From positions 1 through 64,000 of the forward strand of contig JADKJZ010000002.1 of assembly GCA_016720805.1 (NCBI GenBank): DNA of 64,000 nt, in the 5' to 3' direction. Each line of letters begins with the position of its first letter. Position 1 is the stretch's first letter. Source of the stretch: Gemmatimonadota bacterium (GTDB lineage: Bacteria; Gemmatimonadota; Gemmatimonadetes; Gemmatimonadales; GWC2-71-9). A program made the translations under genes and the position numbers. Shown here piece by piece: positions 60,446 through 64,000 of this stretch. The notes beneath the pieces were generated by a model. That model had not been told where the DNA came from. It ran no database searches and worked only from the letters and a program-made list of their open reading frames with translations.

Positions 60446-61157
60446 TCGCGCTCGGGCGCCTCCCGGGCTGTCATCCTGAGCGGAGCCCGCGCAGCCGGCG
60501 GAGTCGAAGGACCTTTCACGCGTTGTCATCCCGAGCGGAGCGAGGGACCTGCGTGATTGCGGATGGGCCGGGCCTCCGTGCCATGCCAGGGCGCCCGTCG
60601 CGGGGCTCGCGGGCGCGTCGGTCCTCAGCCGCGCGCCGGGCGGCGGCTCCGCTGGTGTGGTGCCATCATGGGGTCGCCGCCGCCAAACGGATGGGACGCA
60701 GCCCACGGGCTGCGCCCCGCATTTGGCTTGCGCGCTCCGGGAGGCCCTCGCGCCCGCGACCCCGCCCCCGGGCGCCCATGACGTGCACTCCCATCGTGAT
60801 GCGGGCCCGGCGCTGGGGGTCCGGGTGAGCGGGTTCCGTGTCGTCGAGCCGCGGCGCCCCCGGCATGCGGTATAGGGGGCGCCGCGGCGAAGACGCTTGG
60901 AACACGCGAGACCGGAGCCCCCAGGCAGGGCACGTCCGGGCATGGGCACGGAGGCATGGCTCATTCGGAATCACGCAGGTCCCTCGCTGCGCTCGGGATG
61001 ACAGGCAGGGGTACCGAATGCAGTGAGTTCGGAGGCTCCTCCGCCCTGCGGGGGCGGGGAAGAACGCCACGTACAGGTTGCCCCATCACTCGCCGCGCCC
61101 GATATTCCAGCGTCCCCACCAACACGCCCGTGCTCCACTCCCCACTGGAGTCTCGTC
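60446..61157. other. Gene-free 700-base intergenic region
   Basis: No gene is supported: all frames are Arg/Pro-rich or broken. It starts with a GTCATCCTGAGCGGAGC-type repeat near 60469, contains the long inverted-repeat element at 60525-61002, and ends with a GC-rich block (61027-61065) that resembles 2143-2185. Confidence 0.6.
60525..61002. repeat. 478-bp element bounded by 34-bp inverted repeats
   Basis: The left arm 60525-60558 and the right arm 60969-61002 are inverted copies with one mismatch and belong to the same family as the arms at 4868-4964 and 13988-14082. The interior of about 410 bases is very GC-rich and non-coding. The structure recalls a MITE: terminal inverted repeats around a core without a transposase gene. 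Confidence 0.7.
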
Positions 61158-62237
61158 ATGCCAGCTCGCTCCGAGCCGCATCCGTCACGTCGTGACTTTC
61201 TCGCGTCGGCGGCCAGCGCCGCCGCCTTCGCCGCTCTGCCGCTCCCGCTCCGTGCGCGCGATCCCGAGGAGCTGCCAATTCTGGGTGTTGGCGACTATCG
61301 CTACACGATGGATCATGCCTGGGCCAAGCTCCCGAAGGGGAAGGGCTTCGGCTACACGCACGGGATCGTCGAGGACAAACAGGGGCGCTTCTACATCGCC
61401 AACCAGAGCCGCGACGCGATTGTCGTGGTCGACGCGCAGGGGAACTACCTCTCCTCGTGGGGTCAGGCCTACGCCAAGGGGGCGCACGGGCTCAGGATCT
61501 CGGAGGAAGCCGGCACCGAGTACCTCTACCTCGCCAACACCGGGCTCGCCCAGGTCGTGAAGACGACGCTCGATGGCGACGTCGTCTGGCAGGCCGGGCG
61601 GCCGTACCTCGCCGGCGTCTATTCGCAGGATCGCGGCTACTCGCCAACCGAGTCGGTGGTCGGGCCGAACGGGATGCTCTACGTGGCGGACGGCTACGGC
61701 CAGTCGTGGATCCACATCTACGACGCCAAGGACGGGAAGTACCTCGATTCGTTCGGCGGCCGTGGTACTGCACCCGAGAATCTCCGTCAGCCGCACGGCA
61801 TCTCGATCGACACGCGTTCCGGCACGCCGCGGCTGCAGGTCTCCGACAGGGGCAACATCCGCATCGTCAACTTCACGCTCGAAGGGAAGTACCTCGGCGA
61901 AGTGATCACCAAGACCGACCTCCGCTTCCCCTGCACCTCGTTCCATCGTGGCGACCTGCTCTACGTCCCCGACCTCTACGCGCGCGTCTCGATCTTCGAC
62001 AAGGAGAACAAGAAGGTCGCCGACCTCGGTGACTTTCTCGATGGCCAGCCGTTCGGCGGCGAGGGCGACTTCGGGACGAAATATCCTGATCTCAAGGGCT
62101 ACCCCAACGTGCCGCACGAGAAGCGGCGGCAGGGGCGCTTCATCTCGCCGCATTCGCTCTGGGTCGACAAAGTCGGCAACATCTACGTCGTCGAGTGGAT
62201 CAACGATGGTCGAGTGACCAAGCTGACGAAGATCTGA
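61158..62237 (+). CDS. Tat-exported NHL-repeat protein
   Basis: 359 residues from the ATG at 61158. The twin-arginine leader is PSRRDFLASAASAAAFAALPLPLRA. The body is an NHL/SMP-30-like beta-propeller: THGIVEDKQGRFYIANQSRDAIVVVDAQGNYL, VGPNGMLYVADGYGQSWIHIYDAKDGKYL, QPHGISIDTRSG and ISPHSLWVDKVGNIYVVEW. Similar proteins are annotated as peptidyl-alpha-hydroxyglycine amidating lyase-like or sugar-lactone binding. No clear metal-site residues decide this. Periplasmic, and probably co-transcribed with the cytochrome gene ten bases downstream. Confidence 0.83.
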   Translation: MPARSEPHPSRRDFLASAASAAAFAALPLPLRARDPEELPILGVGDYRYTMDHAWAKLPKGKGFGYTHGIVEDKQGRFYIANQSRDAIVVVDAQGNYLSSWGQAYAKGAHGLRISEEAGTEYLYLANTGLAQVVKTTLDGDVVWQAGRPYLAGVYSQDRGYSPTESVVGPNGMLYVADGYGQSWIHIYDAKDGKYLDSFGGRGTAPENLRQPHGISIDTRSGTPRLQVSDRGNIRIVNFTLEGKYLGEVITKTDLRFPCTSFHRGDLLYVPDLYARVSIFDKENKKVADLGDFLDGQPFGGEGDFGTKYPDLKGYPNVPHEKRRQGRFISPHSLWVDKVGNIYVVEWINDGRVTKLTKI

Positions 62238-62247
62238 CGCCACGCTG

Positions 62248-63729
62248 GTGACCAAGACCCTCCGCGCCCTGCTGATCGGCCTCCTCCTCCTCGGCATCAT
62301 CGCCGTGGTCGGGGGCGATCACGATTCCTCGCTCTGGCCGCTGGCCGGCCGCTTCCACCCGCTGCTGGTGCACCTCCCGATCGGGATGTTGCTGCTGGCC
62401 GTGGCAGCGGAACTGCTCGGCCGCAACCCGGAGCGGAGTGCATGGCGGCCACTGGTGCCGCTCGCGCTGCTGCTTGGGGCATGGAGCGCCATCCTCGCCG
62501 ACATCGTCGGGCTGCTGCTCTCCGATTGGGGGAGCTACGACCCCGATGTACTGCAATGGCACCGCTGGCTCGGGCTGGGGATTCCCGTCCTCGCCAGCGC
62601 CACGTGGTGGCTGCGTGAAAAGGCGGAAGCAGGCGAAGCGCGCGCCCACCGCAGCTATCCGATTGCCGTGGGGGTGTTGCTGCTGGCGATCACCATCGGC
62701 GGCCACCTCGGCGGCACGCTCACTCGCGGCGAGGGCTACCTCACGCGCTACCTCCCCGAAGGGGTGCGGGCCGTGCTCGGCCTTCCGGCCGAAGAGGCGC
62801 TGACGACGATCACGATCGGCAACCCCGACACGACGCGCGTCTATGCCACCCTGATCCAGCCGATTCTCACCTCGCGTTGCGGGTCGTGTCACAACCCGAT
62901 GCGCCACAAGGGCGGCCTGGTGCTGACGACGTCGAAGGGGCTCTTCGCGGGGGGACGGCAGGGGAAGGTGGTGGTGGCGGGCCGCGCCGAGGAGAGCGAA
63001 CTGATGGTGCGGGTGTCGCTGCCACCCGGGCACACGGACGCGATGCCGCCGGACCGGCCGTTGTCGATCGCGGAAGCGGAGCTGTTGCGGTGGTGGATCG
63101 CGCAGGGGGCGTCGACGGACATCAAGCTCTCGATGATCGAGCGGCCGAGCGGCGTGCGCCGGACGTTGGCGGCGTATGGGCTCGAAGACCTGCCGACCGG
63201 GATCTTCGCGTTGACGGTGCCGCCAGCGGACACAGCGGCGATCGCCGCGGCACGTGCGGCCGGGATGTCCGTGGTGCCGCTGGCACGGAAGGGGAGCTAC
63301 CTGAGCGTGGCGGCGACCAGCGCCTCGGCGGCGCAACTGGCGCGGTTGCGGCCGCTGTTGCAGCAAGTGGCGTCGGTCGACCTCTCGCGCGCTCCAGTGA
63401 ATGACTCGGTCACCATGCTGATCGCGGCGATGCCGCACCTGACGCGACTCAAGCTGACGGGCACGCGGGTGAGCGACGCCGGCGTGGTGCGCCTCGCGTC
63501 GTTGCAATACCTCGAGTCCCTCAACCTCGTGGACACCGACGTCGGTGATGCGGGACTGCGCGCACTGGAGCGGTTGCCGCGGCTTCGGGCGGTTCACCTC
63601 TGGGGAACGCGGGTCACCGCTGGCGGCGTGGCCCGGTTGCAGCAGATCCTGCCACGGGTTGTGGTCACGCTCGCCGCGCCGGTGATGCCGCCCGATTCGT
63701 TCGCCACCGACACCACGAAGAAGCAGTAG
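62248..63729 (+). CDS. Membrane cytochrome c domain protein with leucine-rich repeats
   Basis: 493 residues, GTG start. Four to five membrane helices (residues about 5-165, with RFHPLLVHLPIGMLLLAVAAELL) resemble DUF2231. They are followed by a planctomycete-type cytochrome c domain with heme motif CGSCH (RCGSCHNPMRHKGGLVL) and MPPDRPLSIAEAELLRWWI. The C-terminal 130 residues are leucine-rich repeats (LKLTGTRVSDAGVVRLASL, LVDTDVGDAGLRALERL). It would be an inner-membrane electron carrier facing the periplasm. It precedes a PSD1-type gene with which it is commonly paired. Confidence 0.86.
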   Translation: MTKTLRALLIGLLLLGIIAVVGGDHDSSLWPLAGRFHPLLVHLPIGMLLLAVAAELLGRNPERSAWRPLVPLALLLGAWSAILADIVGLLLSDWGSYDPDVLQWHRWLGLGIPVLASATWWLREKAEAGEARAHRSYPIAVGVLLLAITIGGHLGGTLTRGEGYLTRYLPEGVRAVLGLPAEEALTTITIGNPDTTRVYATLIQPILTSRCGSCHNPMRHKGGLVLTTSKGLFAGGRQGKVVVAGRAEESELMVRVSLPPGHTDAMPPDRPLSIAEAELLRWWIAQGASTDIKLSMIERPSGVRRTLAAYGLEDLPTGIFALTVPPADTAAIAAARAAGMSVVPLARKGSYLSVAATSASAAQLARLRPLLQQVASVDLSRAPVNDSVTMLIAAMPHLTRLKLTGTRVSDAGVVRLASLQYLESLNLVDTDVGDAGLRALERLPRLRAVHLWGTRVTAGGVARLQQILPRVVVTLAAPVMPPDSFATDTTKKQ

Positions 63730-63738
63730 GGGATGCCA

Positions 63739-64000
63739 ATGCGACGATCACGGGCGTGGGTGGCGGGGGTGACGCTGGTGATCGTGGCGCTGGTGACCAC
63801 GCGCAGCCGGCTGGCAGGGGTTGGTGCCAAGGTCGACTTCAATCGCGACGTCCGCCCGATCCTCAGCAAGAATTGCGTCGGCTGCCACGGCGGCGTGCGC
63901 CAGCAGGGGGAGCTGTCGCTGCTCTTCCGCGATGACGCGATGAAGCCGGCCAAGTCGGGGAAGCGTGCGTTGGTACCGGGCAAGCCCGGAGCGAGCGAGA
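63739..64000 (+). CDS. PSCyt1/PSD1-type cytochrome c protein, cut by window end
   Basis: Only the first 87 or so residues are visible. The ATG at 63739 is preferred (AGGGG six bases upstream) over 63733. A signal or anchor (WVAGVTLVIVALVTT) is followed by VDFNRDVRPILSKNCVGCHGGVRQQGELSLLF, the heme-binding CVGCH motif and start of a planctomycete-type cytochrome c (PSCyt1) domain. In this family DUF1549, DUF1553 and PSD1 domains normally follow. It is the partner of the preceding gene. Confidence 0.83.
   Translation, partial: MRRSRAWVAGVTLVIVALVTTRSRLAGVGAKVDFNRDVRPILSKNCVGCHGGVRQQGELSLLFRDDAMKPAKSGKRALVPGKPGASE

Noticed and set aside
60446..61157. Several open frames of 60-190 residues between the GH95 and NHL genes
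   Set aside because: They run through repeat arms and a GC-rich core and are Arg/Ala/Pro-rich on both strands, so they are not genes.
1..64000. CRISPR array, tRNA, rRNA or transposase genes
   Set aside because: No regularly spaced repeat-spacer pattern, cloverleaf, rRNA segment or transposase motif was recognised by eye. A covariance-model scan would be needed to exclude small RNAs.

Overview
The window is a high-GC bacterial chromosome segment. A member of the Gemmatimonadota (or a close soil relative) is the best guess. This rests on the mix seen here: many Tat-exported sugar enzymes, GMC dehydrogenases with twin-arginine partner subunits, repeated 6-bladed beta-propeller proteins, a PEP-CTERM protein, a DUF305/LVIVD pair and a planctomycete-type cytochrome c protein at the right end. 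No rRNA, tRNA or CRISPR was recognised, so the taxonomy is inference.

Layout. 1-2.3 kb: two reverse-strand genes, each broken by an apparent single-base frameshift (an Ig-like lipoprotein and a macro-domain protein). 2.3-7.5 kb: a beta-propeller lipoprotein and a run of small membrane or stress proteins (DUF6524, GlsB-like, YbjQ, DUF4126, SPFH). 7.5-13.9 kb: a TetR-controlled RND efflux system whose outer-membrane component carries an apparent +1 frameshift. 14-16.4 kb: histidine phosphatase, alpha/beta hydrolase and two small envelope proteins. 16.5-23.2 kb: a sugar-oxidation cluster (Tat subunit 3, GMC dehydrogenase, TIM-barrel isomerase, second GMC dehydrogenase, two more isomerases).

23.2-39 kb looks different: by eye lower in GC, with many small or broken genes. 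It holds (i) a four-gene translationally coupled operon (Cys-rich C-tail protein, multi-TM protein, histidine kinase, LuxR-type regulator); (ii) a secreted 1511-residue RHS protein followed by a possible immunity gene and a decayed RHS fragment; and (iii) cassettes that combine a small secreted six-cysteine peptide, a membrane-anchored thioredoxin-fold protein and a beta-propeller protein. The third group is the best candidate for an undescribed system.

39-48.2 kb: DUF305 + LVIVD pair, another propeller, a second GMC dehydrogenase/Tat subunit pair with a Gfo/Idh/MocA oxidoreductase, and a PEP-CTERM protein with a strong terminator. 48.3-60.4 kb: a second YbjQ-like protein, a sodium:solute symporter, 4-alpha-glucanotransferase, TonB-dependent receptor, amidohydrolase, a small reverse-strand operon with a zincin-like membrane protein, and a GH95-type glycosidase. 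61-64 kb: a Tat-exported NHL-repeat protein and two cytochrome c domain proteins, the last cut by the window end.

Functionally the housekeeping part fits periplasmic oxidation and isomerisation of sugars and glycosides with uptake of the products. Many intergenic spaces carry palindromic repeats: 30-34 bp inverted repeats around short cores, flanked by phased short repeats that sometimes run into start codons.
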